The notes under the pieces: model-generated | The model's input: the letters and a program-made list of their open reading frames with translations, nothing else | Told to the model about the DNA's origin: nothing | Database searches by the model: none | Position numbers and translations under genes: made by a program | Shown: positions 33,284 to 43,204 of the stretch, piece by piece | Position numbering within the stretch: the stretch's first letter is position 1 | Layout of the letters: each line of letters opens with the position of its first letter | NCBI GenBank assembly: GCA_022826865.1 | Contig: JAJDUC010000056.1 | Coordinates: 62,001-126,000, forward strand | DNA length: 64,000 bases | From: Anaerolineae bacterium | Lineage (GTDB): Bacteria; Chloroflexota; Anaerolineae; Aggregatilineales; Phototrophicaceae | Reading direction: 5' to 3'

Positions 33284-34944
33284 GGCGCTACCTGCCACCC
33301 GGGGAATACCTGCTGTATACGCTGCCGCTGGTATTCCTCGGTCTCTTCTACATCTATCCGCTGCTCTCGATCTTCGATATCAGCCTGCGGCCGGCCGGCT
33401 TGCTTGATCTGTCCGCATTCTTGCGGCTGATCGAAAGCGACTATTATCTCGGAACGCTTCTCTTCACCATATACCAGGCTGCGCTGTCGACCGCGTTCAC
33501 GCTGCTGCTTGCCTTGCCGCTCGCCTATGTGTTTGCCCGCTATCGCTTCCGGGGCAAGTCGATCTTGCTGTCCTTGGCGAGCCTTCCCTTTGTCTTGCCG
33601 ACGGTGGTGGTCGCCTTGGCCTTCGCCGCGCTTCTGGGCAGCAAGGGATTGCTCAACGATCTCTTAAGAACGCTGTTTACGCTGGAGTATTCGCCGCTTC
33701 AGCTTGAACGCACGCTGACAATCATCATCATCGTTCATGTCTTCTACAATCTGGCGATCGCCCTACGGATCATCACCGGATATTGGGCATCGATTGGCTT
33801 CGAAACCGAAGAAGCGGCCCGCTGCCTGGGCGCGGGCGCGCTCGCCATTTGGCGCGATATACGCCTGCCGCTCATTCGGCCGGCTCTTCTCTCGGCCGGC
33901 GCCCTGGTCTTCATCTTCTGTTTTACAAGTTTCGGCGTCGTTCTGATTTTGGGCGGCATCCGTTTCGCGACGCTTGAGGTGCAGATATATTATCAGGCGG
34001 TCAGCATCTTCAATTTGTCTTTGGCGGCCGCGCTTTCCCTGGTGCAAATCTTGTCCATGCTGGCGATGATGGTCGTCTATACGCAGAAGCAGAAAAAACT
34101 GCATTTGACGATGGCGAGCAGCCGGGCGCTTGCCCGGCCGGTACGCTCGGCGCGGGAAGTGCTTGTGGTCTTGAGTTGCATCGCCTTGATTGCCTTGCTC
34201 CTGTTCACGCCGCTGCTGGCGCTGGTATTCAGGTCGCTATTTGCCGCCGGCCGGTTTGATGCCAGCGCCTACGCCGAGCTATTGGTAAAGACGCGGGCTT
34301 CGCTGCTTTTTGTCGCGCCGATTGAATCTGTTGCCAACTCATTGCGATACGCGATTTTGGCGACTGCGGGCGCGTTGACGCTTGGCTTGATCACGGCCTT
34401 CATGGTCCAACGTCCCGGCCGCCTCGCGAAGCTGGCTGATCCGCTGTTTATGCTGCCGCTGGCGACAAGCGCCGTTACACTTGGTTTTGGCTTCATTGTG
34501 GCCCTAGATGAACCGCCCCTGAATCTTCGTTCTTCCTGGCTGATCATCCCGATTTCGCATACCTTGGTCGCATTGCCCTTTGTCATCCGAAGCATCTTGC
34601 CCAGCCTGCGCGCCATCCCGCCCTCGCTGCGGGAGGCGGCGGCGGTGCTGGGCGCGAATCCGCCGCAGCGCCTGCTCACGATAGACTTGCCCCTGGTCGG
34701 CCGGGGCATTGTGGTGGGCGCCACATTCGCCTTCACGGTCAGCATGGGTGAGTTCGGCGCGTCTCTATTTGTCGCTCAGCGCGAATCGGTCACGATGCCG
34801 GTGGCGATCTATCGCCTTTTCGGGGATCCGGGGCTCGTTTCTTACCGGCAGGCGCTGGCGCTGAGCGTCATCCTGATGCTGGTCTGCACTATTGGATTTC
34901 TGTTGATAGAGCGTCTGCGCGTCGCCGGTGTCGGTGAATTCTGA
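33247..34944 (+). CDS. thiP: Thiamine ABC transporter permease
   Basis: 565 aa with about 12 membrane segments arranged as two fused permease halves, as in ThiP and FbpB-type iron permeases. Each half has an EAA-like coupling loop (EEAARCLGAGALAIWRDI and LREAAAVLGANPPQRLL). Substrate is assigned from the riboswitch and thiB. The ATG at 33247 overlaps thiB by 37 bp; a TTG at 33280 overlapping the thiB stop is an alternative start. Confidence 0.92.
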   Translation: MDSSLVRGHAALRRYLPPGEYLLYTLPLVFLGLFYIYPLLSIFDISLRPAGLLDLSAFLRLIESDYYLGTLLFTIYQAALSTAFTLLLALPLAYVFARYRFRGKSILLSLASLPFVLPTVVVALAFAALLGSKGLLNDLLRTLFTLEYSPLQLERTLTIIIIVHVFYNLAIALRIITGYWASIGFETEEAARCLGAGALAIWRDIRLPLIRPALLSAGALVFIFCFTSFGVVLILGGIRFATLEVQIYYQAVSIFNLSLAAALSLVQILSMLAMMVVYTQKQKKLHLTMASSRALARPVRSAREVLVVLSCIALIALLLFTPLLALVFRSLFAAGRFDASAYAELLVKTRASLLFVAPIESVANSLRYAILATAGALTLGLITAFMVQRPGRLAKLADPLFMLPLATSAVTLGFGFIVALDEPPLNLRSSWLIIPISHTLVALPFVIRSILPSLRAIPPSLREAAAVLGANPPQRLLTIDLPLVGRGIVVGATFAFTVSMGEFGASLFVAQRESVTMPVAIYRLFGDPGLVSYRQALALSVILMLVCTIGFLLIERLRVAGVGEF

Positions 34945-35960
34945 TGCTGCGCATTGACGGCGTCTCCCATGCCTACGGCGATGTGATTTCACTTCGCGAT
35001 GTTGAGTTGACGTTGGAACCCGGGGAGATTCTTTGCTTGCTCGGTCCCAGCGGATGCGGCAAGACGACGCTGCTGCGAATTGTCGCCGGGCTCGAGACCG
35101 AATTTGAGGGAAGCGTCAGTTTCAACGGCGGGAACCTGCGGGGCATTCCGGCGCACCGACGCGGATTCGGCTTCATGTTTCAGGATTTCGCCCTATTTCC
35201 GCATATGTCGGTCGCGGAAAATGTGGCTTATGGCTTAAGGCGGCGGGGTTACAGCCGGCGGGAATGCCGCGAGCGCGCCGCGGCGCTGCTGGACCAAGTG
35301 GGCTTGGCCGGGCAGGACGATCGCGATGTCGCGGCGCTTTCGGGCGGCCAGAAGCAGCGGGTCGCCTTGGCACGCAGCCTGGGCCCGCATCCAAGACTGC
35401 TGATGCTGGATGAGCCGCTCGGTTCCATTGACGCGCAGCTTCGCGACCAATTGGCGCTGGACCTTCGCCAAATCATCAAACGCGAGGGGCTAAGCGCCAT
35501 TTATGTCACGCACGATCATCGCGAGGCCTATGCCGTATCCGATCGCATCGCGGTGATGAATATCGGCAGCGTACAGCAGCATGCGAAGCCGCGCGAGCTT
35601 TACCACAGCCCGAGAAACAGCTTTGTCGCGCGCTTCCTCGGCCTGCGCAACATCTTCCCCATCTCCGAGGACAGTCCATTTATGCGATTTGCAGCATATC
35701 GAAAAGCGCAGAATCAAGGCTTCAGCGCGGCGCTGGTTCATCCGACGGGGATATTCCTGGAGCGCGAACCGCCGTCAGGCGCCGAGCGCTTCGCAGCGAC
35801 GCTGAGCGCCGTGGTTTTTCGGGGCGACTCCTGCGATGTGCGGGCTGCGCTGCCCGGCGGAACTCCCCTGTACTTTGCCGCGCCCGAACTCGAGGCGAAG
35901 CCGGGCGAGGCGATTGAGCTGTTCATCACAAGGGAAGCGATCAAGCTCCTGCGCGACTGA
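34944..35960 (+). CDS. thiQ: Thiamine ABC transporter ATP-binding protein
   Basis: 338 aa. Walker A GPSGCGKTT (about 33-41), Q-loop MFQDFALFPHM, signature LSGGQKQRVALAR, Walker B LLMLDEPLG and switch His in VTHDHREA. A C-terminal ~110-residue TOBE-type domain makes it longer than E. coli ThiQ (about 230 aa), more like PotA/FbpC. Start overlaps the thiP stop in TGATG. Last gene of the riboswitch-controlled operon. Confidence 0.93.
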   Translation: MLRIDGVSHAYGDVISLRDVELTLEPGEILCLLGPSGCGKTTLLRIVAGLETEFEGSVSFNGGNLRGIPAHRRGFGFMFQDFALFPHMSVAENVAYGLRRRGYSRRECRERAAALLDQVGLAGQDDRDVAALSGGQKQRVALARSLGPHPRLLMLDEPLGSIDAQLRDQLALDLRQIIKREGLSAIYVTHDHREAYAVSDRIAVMNIGSVQQHAKPRELYHSPRNSFVARFLGLRNIFPISEDSPFMRFAAYRKAQNQGFSAALVHPTGIFLEREPPSGAERFAATLSAVVFRGDSCDVRAALPGGTPLYFAAPELEAKPGEAIELFITREAIKLLRD

Positions 35961-35999
35961 AATAAAATCTGCGCCCTGTCGCTGGCGGCATCCCGCAAC

Positions 36000-36005
36000 T
36001 ATAAT
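36000..36005 (+). promoter_or_regulatory. Candidate -10 box for purH
   Basis: TATAAT 42 bp upstream of the purH ATG. The -35 region (TGTCGC at 17 bp) is a poor match. Confidence 0.4.
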
Positions 36006-36047
36006 CGCCACACTGTATCGGGCGAGCGGACTACGAAGGCAACGGAT

Positions 36048-37586
36048 ATGCCGCGGGCATTATTCAGCGTTTCCAGCAAACAGGGCGCGGTCGGTTTTGC
36101 CAAGGCTCTAGTCGAATTGGGTTGGGAGATCGTCGCCAGCGGCGGCACGGCGCAGACCCTGGACGATGTCGGCGTCCCGGTGACCGCCGTCGAACGTATC
36201 ACACGCCAAAAAGAGATGCTTGGCGGCCGCGTAAAAACACTGCATCCGGCTATACACAGCGGCATTCTGGCGCGGGACAATGACGCTGATATGCAAGAGC
36301 TTGTGGAACAGGGATACGCGCCGATCAATCTGGTCGTATGCAATCTCTACCCATTTGGCGAGACGATAAAGACGCCGCAAGTCACTCTGGACGAGGCGAT
36401 CGAACAGATCGACATCGGCGGCGTCGCGCTGTTGCGGGCGGCGGCCAAGAACTTCGCCCGCGTGACCGTACTTTGCGATCCACTCGATTATTCCAATGCG
36501 CTGGTGGCGCTGAAGAATCGGGGCGCGACAGACTTGAGCCAGCGGCGCAGTTTGGCGGTCAAAGCCTTCGCCCATTGTCGGGACTACGACAGCGCAGTTC
36601 ACGCTTACCTCAGCGAATCGGACATCATCGAACCGGCTGATGCCGATGTGCCTGACACCATATCCTTCGGCGTGCAGCGCAGCCATGACCTGCGTTATGG
36701 CGAAAATCCACATCAGGCGGCCGCTTATTATGCCCGGAACGACGAACAGGCGCCGCTGGGCGCGCAGCAACTCGCCGGCAAGCAGCTTTCATATAACAAC
36801 ATCCTCGATATAGACGCCGCCTGGCGGGCGGTCAGCAGTTTTGAAGAACCGACGGTTATCATCGTCAAGCACTTGAATCCGATCGGCGTCGCCAGCGACA
36901 GCACAGTGCGGGAGGCATTCCCCCTGGCGCTGGAATCCGACCCGCTTTCGGCATTCGGCGGAATCATCGCGGCGAACCGCGAGGTGGACGAAGATTTTGT
37001 GAGCGGGCTGGGTACATTATTTGTTGAAGCGATCGTTGCGCCGGATTTCAGCGATGAAGCGACGCAGAATATACAGAGAGGACGCAAAAACTGCCGCTTG
37101 TTGCGGATGTCGCGCGCCTTTGCCGGGCGCGGTTTCGAATTCCGCAGCGTGACGGGCGGCTTGCTTTTGCAGCGATTCGATTCGGGCGACCCGGCGCGCG
37201 CCATCATGAAGACCGTCACCCGGCGCGCGCCAATCGACACAGAGATGCAGTCGATGCTCTTCGCCTGGAAGGCGGTGCAGCATGTCAAATCCAATGCGAT
37301 CGTTTTAGCCCAGGGCAAACGAACGGTGGGCATTGGCGGCGGCTTGCCCAGCCGGGTCGACGCCGCCGAACTTGCAATCAAGAAAGCGGCGGCGCGGTCA
37401 ACCAATTCAGCGATGGCCTCCGACGCCTTCTTTCCCTTTCCCGATAGCATAGAACGGGCCGCGCGCGCTGGTGTGACTTGCATCATCCAGCCGGGCGGTT
37501 CCATTCGCGATACGCAGGTGATTGAAACGGCCGATTATTACGACATGGCCATGATCTTCACCGGCAGCCGCCACTTCCGACATTGA
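36048..37586 (+). CDS. purH: Bifunctional AICAR transformylase / IMP cyclohydrolase
   Basis: Catalyses the last two steps of IMP synthesis. The N-terminal IMPCH domain (about 1-190) starts RALFSVSSKQGAVGFAKAL and has GGRVKTLHPAIHSGILAR. The C-terminal transformylase has RYGENPHQAAAYY, the catalytic KH pair in IIVKHLNPIGVA, and SDAFFPFPDSIERAARAGV near the end. 512 aa is typical. Stands alone, so regulation is not apparent. No purine riboswitch seen. Confidence 0.97.
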   Translation: MPRALFSVSSKQGAVGFAKALVELGWEIVASGGTAQTLDDVGVPVTAVERITRQKEMLGGRVKTLHPAIHSGILARDNDADMQELVEQGYAPINLVVCNLYPFGETIKTPQVTLDEAIEQIDIGGVALLRAAAKNFARVTVLCDPLDYSNALVALKNRGATDLSQRRSLAVKAFAHCRDYDSAVHAYLSESDIIEPADADVPDTISFGVQRSHDLRYGENPHQAAAYYARNDEQAPLGAQQLAGKQLSYNNILDIDAAWRAVSSFEEPTVIIVKHLNPIGVASDSTVREAFPLALESDPLSAFGGIIAANREVDEDFVSGLGTLFVEAIVAPDFSDEATQNIQRGRKNCRLLRMSRAFAGRGFEFRSVTGGLLLQRFDSGDPARAIMKTVTRRAPIDTEMQSMLFAWKAVQHVKSNAIVLAQGKRTVGIGGGLPSRVDAAELAIKKAAARSTNSAMASDAFFPFPDSIERAARAGVTCIIQPGGSIRDTQVIETADYYDMAMIFTGSRHFRH

Positions 37587-37598
37587 GGCTGCCTGGCG

Positions 37599-38558
37599 CT
37601 ATTCCGTCTCCGATTCGTCTTCTTCATCTTCCGGCAAGCCGCCCAAAAGCGGCAATTCGCCGCTTTCCCAAGCTACCAGCAGTGGAACGGCGGTGAAGAT
37701 CGAAGAATAGGTGCCGGACAGCAAACCGATAAACAAGATCGCGATGAACTGCTTAACGGTCTCGCCGCCGAAGAGCAGGATCGCAATCATGATGAAGAAG
37801 GCGTTCAATTGCGTGGCCAGGGAGCGATGAATGGTTTCCCAAATGCTGCGATTGACGATGGTCTCGTAAGGCTCGCCCAGATGTTTGGGGATGTTTTCGC
37901 GGATGCGATCGAAGACGACGATGGAATCCTGCACGGAAAAGCCGACGACTGTCAAAACGGCGGTTAAGAACAGCGCGTCAATTTCCCAGCCCAGCAGCAA
38001 ACCGAAGAGGGACATAACCCCCATGACAACCAAAATGTCGTGGACCATGGCGGCGATAGCGCAGAGGCCATAACGCAGCGCGTTCGGCACCTGACGGAAG
38101 GCGATCACGATAAAGCCGGTGATCACCACCGCGCCCACCGCAACCGCCGCCAAAGCCGAGCGCGTCACTTCCTGACCGATGGTGGCGGATACCGTCTCTA
38201 CGCGGAAGCTGTCGCGATTAAAAGGCGCGAGCGTGGCCACTTTTTCCAATATGCGATTGGTCACGCTGACATCGTGGAAGCCGGCGCGGACTGACCAGCG
38301 ATATTCGTCGGCGGCGCCAATCTGCTGGATAATCACATTGTCATCGCCGACAGAATTGAAGATCCGGCGGATGCCGTCTTCGCTGGCGCCACCGGCATCA
38401 AATTTCAACTCGTAGATGCTGCCGCCCAGAAAGTCGATGCTGAGGCGGAAGGGCGCGCCGGTCGCGAGCGTCGAATACAGCATGATGAGCAGGCCCGGCA
38501 CGATCACCACTGCGGAAAGCAAGAAGAACCAGCGGCGTTTCTGTACGATATCAAACAT
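37599..38558 (-). CDS. secF: Protein translocase subunit SecF
   Basis: 319 aa, about six membrane segments. After the first segment comes the P1-like periplasmic domain beginning FRLSIDFLGGSIYELKF, then the RND-type core with FSVQDSIVVFDRIREN (the D-R motif) and the last helices. SecDF uses proton flow to pull translocating proteins outward. 11 bp downstream of secD. Confidence 0.96.
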   Translation of the reverse strand: MFDIVQKRRWFFLLSAVVIVPGLLIMLYSTLATGAPFRLSIDFLGGSIYELKFDAGGASEDGIRRIFNSVGDDNVIIQQIGAADEYRWSVRAGFHDVSVTNRILEKVATLAPFNRDSFRVETVSATIGQEVTRSALAAVAVGAVVITGFIVIAFRQVPNALRYGLCAIAAMVHDILVVMGVMSLFGLLLGWEIDALFLTAVLTVVGFSVQDSIVVFDRIRENIPKHLGEPYETIVNRSIWETIHRSLATQLNAFFIMIAILLFGGETVKQFIAILFIGLLSGTYSSIFTAVPLLVAWESGELPLLGGLPEDEEDESETE

Positions 38559-38569
38559 GCCGCATCAAC

Positions 38570-40066
38570 CTAAGCGCCAAGGACCGCGCGATTATTCTCG
38601 ATCGGGCCGCGGAAGAGGCCCACGAGAACGTAAAGGAATGTGCGTGTGACGATGACGGCGGTGAACAGATTGAGCACCAGCCCGATCGCCAGCGTCACTG
38701 CGAAGCCGGCGACGATGCTGGCGCCCGGCGTTTGCCCGAACATGAAGAGGATGCCGCAGATGATGATGGTGGACAGGTTGGAATCGCGGATGGATGTCCA
38801 GGCGCGATTGAAGCCGGCTTTCAGGGCTGCGTCCAGCGAGAGCCCGGCGCGCAATTCCTCCTTGATGCGTTCAAAAATTAGAATGTTGCCATCCACAGCC
38901 GTGCCGATTGATATGAGAAAGCCAGTAATCGCCGGGAGCGTCAGCGTCACCGGCAGCAGCTTGAAGACAGCAATGTTGAGAAAGATGAAGACGACAAGCG
39001 CCAGGTCGGCCGCGAGGCCGGGCAAGCGATAGTAGATCAGCATAAAGGCCAGAACGACGATAACGCCGACAATGCCCGCTTGCACGCTGAGGCGGACCGA
39101 TTCCCGGCCCAGTGTGGCGCCGACCTCTTGCGTGCTCTCGATGCGCAGCGGGATGGGCAGGGCGCCCGAGCGCAGCTGCAATGCCAGGGTGTTCGCCTCC
39201 TCCTCGGTGAATTGACCGGTGATTACGCCGCCGGTCGGCAATTGCGCTTGAATGATCGGCGCAGAAAGCACTTCAGCGTCCAGCACAATCGCCATCGGCT
39301 CCCCGATTCTGTCCCCGGTGAAGCCGCCGAAGATTTCCTGAAACTCTTCCTTGATCTCGAAATTGATCATCCATTCGGGACCGCCGGTGCCCTGCGGCGG
39401 CGATAGCACGGCGCTGGCCGCTTGCAAGCCGGCGCCAGTCATCACCGTTCGGAAGGGCAGGCCGCTCACGGGATGCGCGCGCCGCGCCGCCAGCGGGTCG
39501 TCCTCGCCCGGCGCCAGCGCCCGGCCCTGTTGCAGCGCGACTTGTTCCGTGGTCACAATCTCTGCGCCGACCAAGCCGACTACCTGATTCGACAAACCGC
39601 CAAAATCAACAAATTCCAGCAGGGCAGTCTGCTGAATCGTGGCGACCGCCTGCTGCGGATCGCGCACGCCGGGCAACTCGACCAGGATCCGATCCCGCCC
39701 TTGCACTTGCACGGTCGCTTCGGTCAAGCCGAGGGCGTTCACGCGGCGCGACACATTGTTCGCCGTTTCGCCCAGGTCCTCGGGAGAGAAGCTATCGGCC
39801 GCGATATCCGCCTGCAGAAGCACGCGCAAGCCGCCGACCAGATCCAAGCCGAGGCTTTGAGTGATATTTAATACAAATTCGGGCAGGCCATCGCCGTTGC
39901 TGTCGATTTCCAGATTCTCGCTGCATTTGAGTTGGGCGAGCTGCTCGTCCGTGGCCGCCGCGCAGGCTTCCGCTTGCACGCCTTTGAATTCGGGCGGCGT
40001 CGCCACCCAGATACAAAACAGGCTCAGCAGCAGGATAAAAGCCAGCCAGCGCAGGTGCCCGCTCAT
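38570..40066 (-). CDS. secD: Protein translocase subunit SecD
   Basis: 498 aa. N-terminal membrane segment, a first periplasmic domain with LGLDLVGGLRVLLQADI, a second with ITGQFTEEEANTLALQLRSG, then five membrane helices containing AVDGNILIFERIKEELRAG. Complete. Its start overlaps the yajC stop in ATGA, so yajC-secD-secF is one unit. Confidence 0.96.
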   Translation of the reverse strand: MSGHLRWLAFILLLSLFCIWVATPPEFKGVQAEACAAATDEQLAQLKCSENLEIDSNGDGLPEFVLNITQSLGLDLVGGLRVLLQADIAADSFSPEDLGETANNVSRRVNALGLTEATVQVQGRDRILVELPGVRDPQQAVATIQQTALLEFVDFGGLSNQVVGLVGAEIVTTEQVALQQGRALAPGEDDPLAARRAHPVSGLPFRTVMTGAGLQAASAVLSPPQGTGGPEWMINFEIKEEFQEIFGGFTGDRIGEPMAIVLDAEVLSAPIIQAQLPTGGVITGQFTEEEANTLALQLRSGALPIPLRIESTQEVGATLGRESVRLSVQAGIVGVIVVLAFMLIYYRLPGLAADLALVVFIFLNIAVFKLLPVTLTLPAITGFLISIGTAVDGNILIFERIKEELRAGLSLDAALKAGFNRAWTSIRDSNLSTIIICGILFMFGQTPGASIVAGFAVTLAIGLVLNLFTAVIVTRTFLYVLVGLFRGPIENNRAVLGA

Positions 40067-40428
40067 GCTCGGCCGCCTTGACGCGTTTGCTTCTCGTCCG
40101 CTCGCTTCGGCTCGTCCGCGATCCCGGCGCTGCCCATACCGGCGTTGCGGGCGATAAGATCGGCATCGTAAACCTGTTGCAAGGCCGCTGTAAGCAGCTT
40201 GATGGTCACGCCTTCAGCAATCTCCACTTGCGATGTTCCCTTGTCGACATCGATATCAATGATCCGGCCGACTATGCCGCCGTAGGTTACAATTTCATCG
40301 CCCACGTGCAAGGAACGCACGATCTTCTGCTTATGCTGGAATGCCCGCTGTTTCGGGAAGACAACCAGCGCCCAGTAGCCTCCCAGGACGAGCGCCAGTA
40401 TGGCGAAGACGAGCACGAATTCCGGCAT
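40063..40428 (-). CDS. yajC: Preprotein translocase subunit YajC
   Basis: 121 aa. One N-terminal membrane helix (EFVLVFAILALVLGGYWALV), then the YajC core VGDEIVTYGGIVGRIIDID with a beta-rich C-terminus. Accessory subunit of the SecDF complex. The ATG at 40428 has GGAAAG upstream; the frame is open to 40572 but the extra residues overlap the divergent promoter. Confidence 0.93.
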   Translation of the reverse strand: MPEFVLVFAILALVLGGYWALVVFPKQRAFQHKQKIVRSLHVGDEIVTYGGIVGRIIDIDVDKGTSQVEIAEGVTIKLLTAALQQVYDADLIARNAGMGSAGIADEPKRADEKQTRQGGRA

Positions 40429-40462
40429 CACAATCTTTCCAAGGTATGGACAGAACGCAGAT

Positions 40463-40491
40463 ATTGTATAGCGACGCGGGCGAGTCTTCCA
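40463..40491 (-). promoter_or_regulatory. Promoter of yajC-secD-secF
   Basis: Minus strand TGGAAG (40486-40491), 17 bp, TACAAT (40463-40468), 35 bp upstream of the yajC ATG. Back-to-back with the promoter at 40507. Confidence 0.55.
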
Positions 40492-40506
40492 GTGCCTGTC
40501 GCTTGC

Positions 40507-40535
40507 TTGACCAATCCGGCAATCGAACCTACAAT
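40507..40535 (+). promoter_or_regulatory. Promoter of the secreted protein gene
   Basis: TTGACC (40507-40512), 17 bp, TACAAT (40530-40535), 43 bp upstream of the ATG at 40578. Confidence 0.7.
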
Positions 40536-40577
40536 ATCCTATTGAAGTATCGCTGGCAGATTGAGGTGACAAGAATC

Positions 40578-42407
40578 ATGCGCAGCTTTTCGAAAATGAC
40601 GATGCTTGCAACCGTGGTTTTGTCATTTGCCCTGGTCTTGGCCGTCGGGCCGGCCGCCGCCGGCGATACGATCCTTAGCAACAATAGCGGACCTGAGAAT
40701 GAGGTATTTTATATTGAGGGCGAGCCATCCCTGGTGATAAACGGCTTTGATCTAACGCCGCTGGGCCTGGCGCTGCCGGTGGCCCTGGATGTCGTAAGCA
40801 TCTCCGTCAACCAGCCCGTTCCGGGCAGCCCGGTTGAACTCGTTGTCTATCAGGATGGCAATGGCGGTTCCCCGATTGACGCGACGCTTGTCTACCGCCA
40901 AACGCTGGCCATGGAACAATCCGGCGTCAACCGCATCACGTTGGATGAACCGGCGATCATCACGGAGCCGGTGGTCTGGGTCGGGTTCTATTTGCCGGTG
41001 AATTTCCGCTTCTACGCCGATCAATCCGGTTCCTCCGTGCTGACCTATTGGGCCTGGACGCCCGGCGCCACGTTTGACTTGGCTTCGCTCGGGAATGCGG
41101 CTGTGCTTGGCCCGGGCGACGGCACGGACCCGGTCGGCATAGCGATGGAGGGCGTCGCCCGCATATCGGCGGAGCTGCGCACGGCGGATTCAGAAGAGGT
41201 CCTGGCGAGGGCGCCGGTCGGGCGGCAATTGCGGCCCGCCACCGCCCAAGACACTTCAATCATGCGGCCTTACGACGCATGCGAGTCCCTGCTCTACGAT
41301 CCAGAAGATATTGAGATTTCAGCCGAGTCCTCATTCACTCTGGATTGTTTCATCGTCACGGAGTTTGACGCGCCGGCATATGTGGTGAATCCGGATGATA
41401 CTCGACTGGACCTGCAGCGCGGCGGCGCGCTTTACAAACTTGACGCGCGGATCCCGGCGGAACAGCACGCGCCCGGGGCCGTCAATTGGCTGCCGGTGCC
41501 GGTCACCCATTGCCTGCGGGTTCCGGAAGGCGATCTGGAGACCGCCGTCCTGGGCGAAGCGCACTTCGTCCCGGAAAAGTGGATAATCCTGCCGTCGGTG
41601 CGCTTCGGTGATATGGTATGCGCCGAAGTTACCGTATCCAACTACATCGCCTACTTTACGCCGCGTACCGAAGAATCGCCGCCCAATGTCAACCTGGTTG
41701 TGGGTTGGACGCAGATCGACCCGCATCCGCTCGTCTGCGGTCTGAATACCTCAATCCAGGCGCCGATCGCAAACACCGGACAAAGCTGGTTCAAGACCGA
41801 TTCCGGATATGTAACCGTTGCCGCGCGCGTTATCCACGTGGCAAGCGGCACCATACTTCAAGAGCGCAGCATTCGCGTCAACACGGATCAATTTGGGCCG
41901 GGGACGCGTCCAGTAATCGAATTGGGACCGGTTCAGATTGAGACCTTCGTCGACGAATTGCAGCGGATCGAGGTCTTTGCCGATTATGACAATGAAATCC
42001 AGGAGATCAACGAGGCCGACAACACCTGGACGACCGACTACGTGCTGAAGTATCCCGACGGCTTTGAAAAATGCGCGACGGAACTAACATGTTTGGGTGG
42101 ACGCATTCGCGACGCCGATATCCGGATTGCCGATAACAACAGACTCGAAATCGGCTTCTTGTCCTTTTGCAAGGTGGATATTATGAAAGTAGTTAGTACG
42201 GCGGGCGAATCGCGCACTGCCGGTCCCCCGTACCGGCTTGGCCCGGAGGGAAGCGTCTGCACCATTCAACTCGGTTTCTCACAGGAACCGGGACATCTGA
42301 CGGTGCGTTACGAAGTCGTGTCCGAATCTACCTCCGGCGCCTGCGACGGCCTCAGGGAATACATCAACTACGAAGAATCGGATGCCGAGATCCGCTTGGG
42401 CATATGA
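40578..42407 (+). CDS. Large secreted protein with a CARDB-like domain, function unknown
   Basis: 609 aa. Signal peptide (hydrophobic core LATVVLSFALVLAVGPAAA) with cleavage near AAAG. The first ~180 residues are beta-rich and resemble a jelly-roll binding domain (EVFYIEGEPSLVINGF). Residues ~385-495 look like a CARDB adhesion-type module (IANTGQSWFKTDSGYVTVAA, FADYDNEIQEINEADNTW). About nine Cys suggest disulfides. No catalytic motif seen. ATG at 40578 is preceded by GAGGTG and lies 43 bp after a strong promoter. Possibly surface adhesion or glycan binding. Confidence 0.8.
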   Translation: MRSFSKMTMLATVVLSFALVLAVGPAAAGDTILSNNSGPENEVFYIEGEPSLVINGFDLTPLGLALPVALDVVSISVNQPVPGSPVELVVYQDGNGGSPIDATLVYRQTLAMEQSGVNRITLDEPAIITEPVVWVGFYLPVNFRFYADQSGSSVLTYWAWTPGATFDLASLGNAAVLGPGDGTDPVGIAMEGVARISAELRTADSEEVLARAPVGRQLRPATAQDTSIMRPYDACESLLYDPEDIEISAESSFTLDCFIVTEFDAPAYVVNPDDTRLDLQRGGALYKLDARIPAEQHAPGAVNWLPVPVTHCLRVPEGDLETAVLGEAHFVPEKWIILPSVRFGDMVCAEVTVSNYIAYFTPRTEESPPNVNLVVGWTQIDPHPLVCGLNTSIQAPIANTGQSWFKTDSGYVTVAARVIHVASGTILQERSIRVNTDQFGPGTRPVIELGPVQIETFVDELQRIEVFADYDNEIQEINEADNTWTTDYVLKYPDGFEKCATELTCLGGRIRDADIRIADNNRLEIGFLSFCKVDIMKVVSTAGESRTAGPPYRLGPEGSVCTIQLGFSQEPGHLTVRYEVVSESTSGACDGLREYINYEESDAEIRLGI

Positions 42408-42436
42408 AGCTTTGGCGGCGGAAGTGAGGCGGCTTA

Positions 42437-43198
42437 ATGCGCATCATCACAAATAAGAAGCTGGCGCGGCGTAATCGCAAGATCACCAACTACCTGTTCT
42501 TCGGCACTTTCGGCGCGCTGATTCTGGGTTTCTTCGTCATCAATGCGTCGCTCTTCACCAACAGCGCGCCCGAGACGCTGACGCTGATTGCGCAGTCGGC
42601 GATTCTGCCGATCGCCTTCGTCTTGACGGTGATCTCCGTGCGCATGACCAACCTCTGGGCCCGCGTCCCCCGGCCGGAGAACGCGATTGCCGATGGTCTC
42701 AAGGGCTTGAGCAACAAGAGCATCCTCTACAACTATTATCATTTTCCGGCGCGGCATGTTTTGATTTGCCCGCAAGGGGTCTTTGCAATCGTGACGCGCT
42801 GGCACGATCAGTCTTTCACCTTTCGCGACGGCAAATTCCGCAGCCAACGCCACATCGTCAGCAAGCTCTTGTCGGCGATTCGCTTCGATGGCGTCGGCAA
42901 ACCCTTTCAGGACGCGGCTTATGCCCGCGATCATATCCAGCGCGAAATTGATGAAGTTGCCGATGATGTCTCAGTTCAGGCCCTGGTCGTCTTCATTGAC
43001 CCTTCGGCCATCGTTGAGTTTGAGGATGAGCCTGAACTGCCCGTGCTTTATGCCGACCCCAAGAAGAGCCCAAACCTCAAAGATTTTATGCGGGATGCCA
43101 AGCGAAAAATGGCTGACACCGGCGATGCCGCCAGGAACGCCAGTTTGATGCCGCTCACCGACGCGCAGATTGAAGAGTTTGAAGAAGCGACCGTCTAA
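42437..43198 (+). CDS. Membrane protein with NERD-like nuclease-related domain
   Basis: 253 aa. Two membrane segments (about 20-40 and 52-72) are followed by a soluble domain starting VPRPENAIADGLKGLSNKSILYNYYHFPARHVLICPQGVFAIV. That arrangement matches NERD domains, which belong to the restriction-endonuclease-like fold. Acidic and Gln/Lys active-site residues are only partly visible, so activity is uncertain. 29 bp after the secreted protein and 6 bp before the glycosyltransferase, so probably one operon. Confidence 0.75.
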   Translation: MRIITNKKLARRNRKITNYLFFGTFGALILGFFVINASLFTNSAPETLTLIAQSAILPIAFVLTVISVRMTNLWARVPRPENAIADGLKGLSNKSILYNYYHFPARHVLICPQGVFAIVTRWHDQSFTFRDGKFRSQRHIVSKLLSAIRFDGVGKPFQDAAYARDHIQREIDEVADDVSVQALVVFIDPSAIVEFEDEPELPVLYADPKKSPNLKDFMRDAKRKMADTGDAARNASLMPLTDAQIEEFEEATV

Positions 43199-43204
43199 GC
43201 GAGC

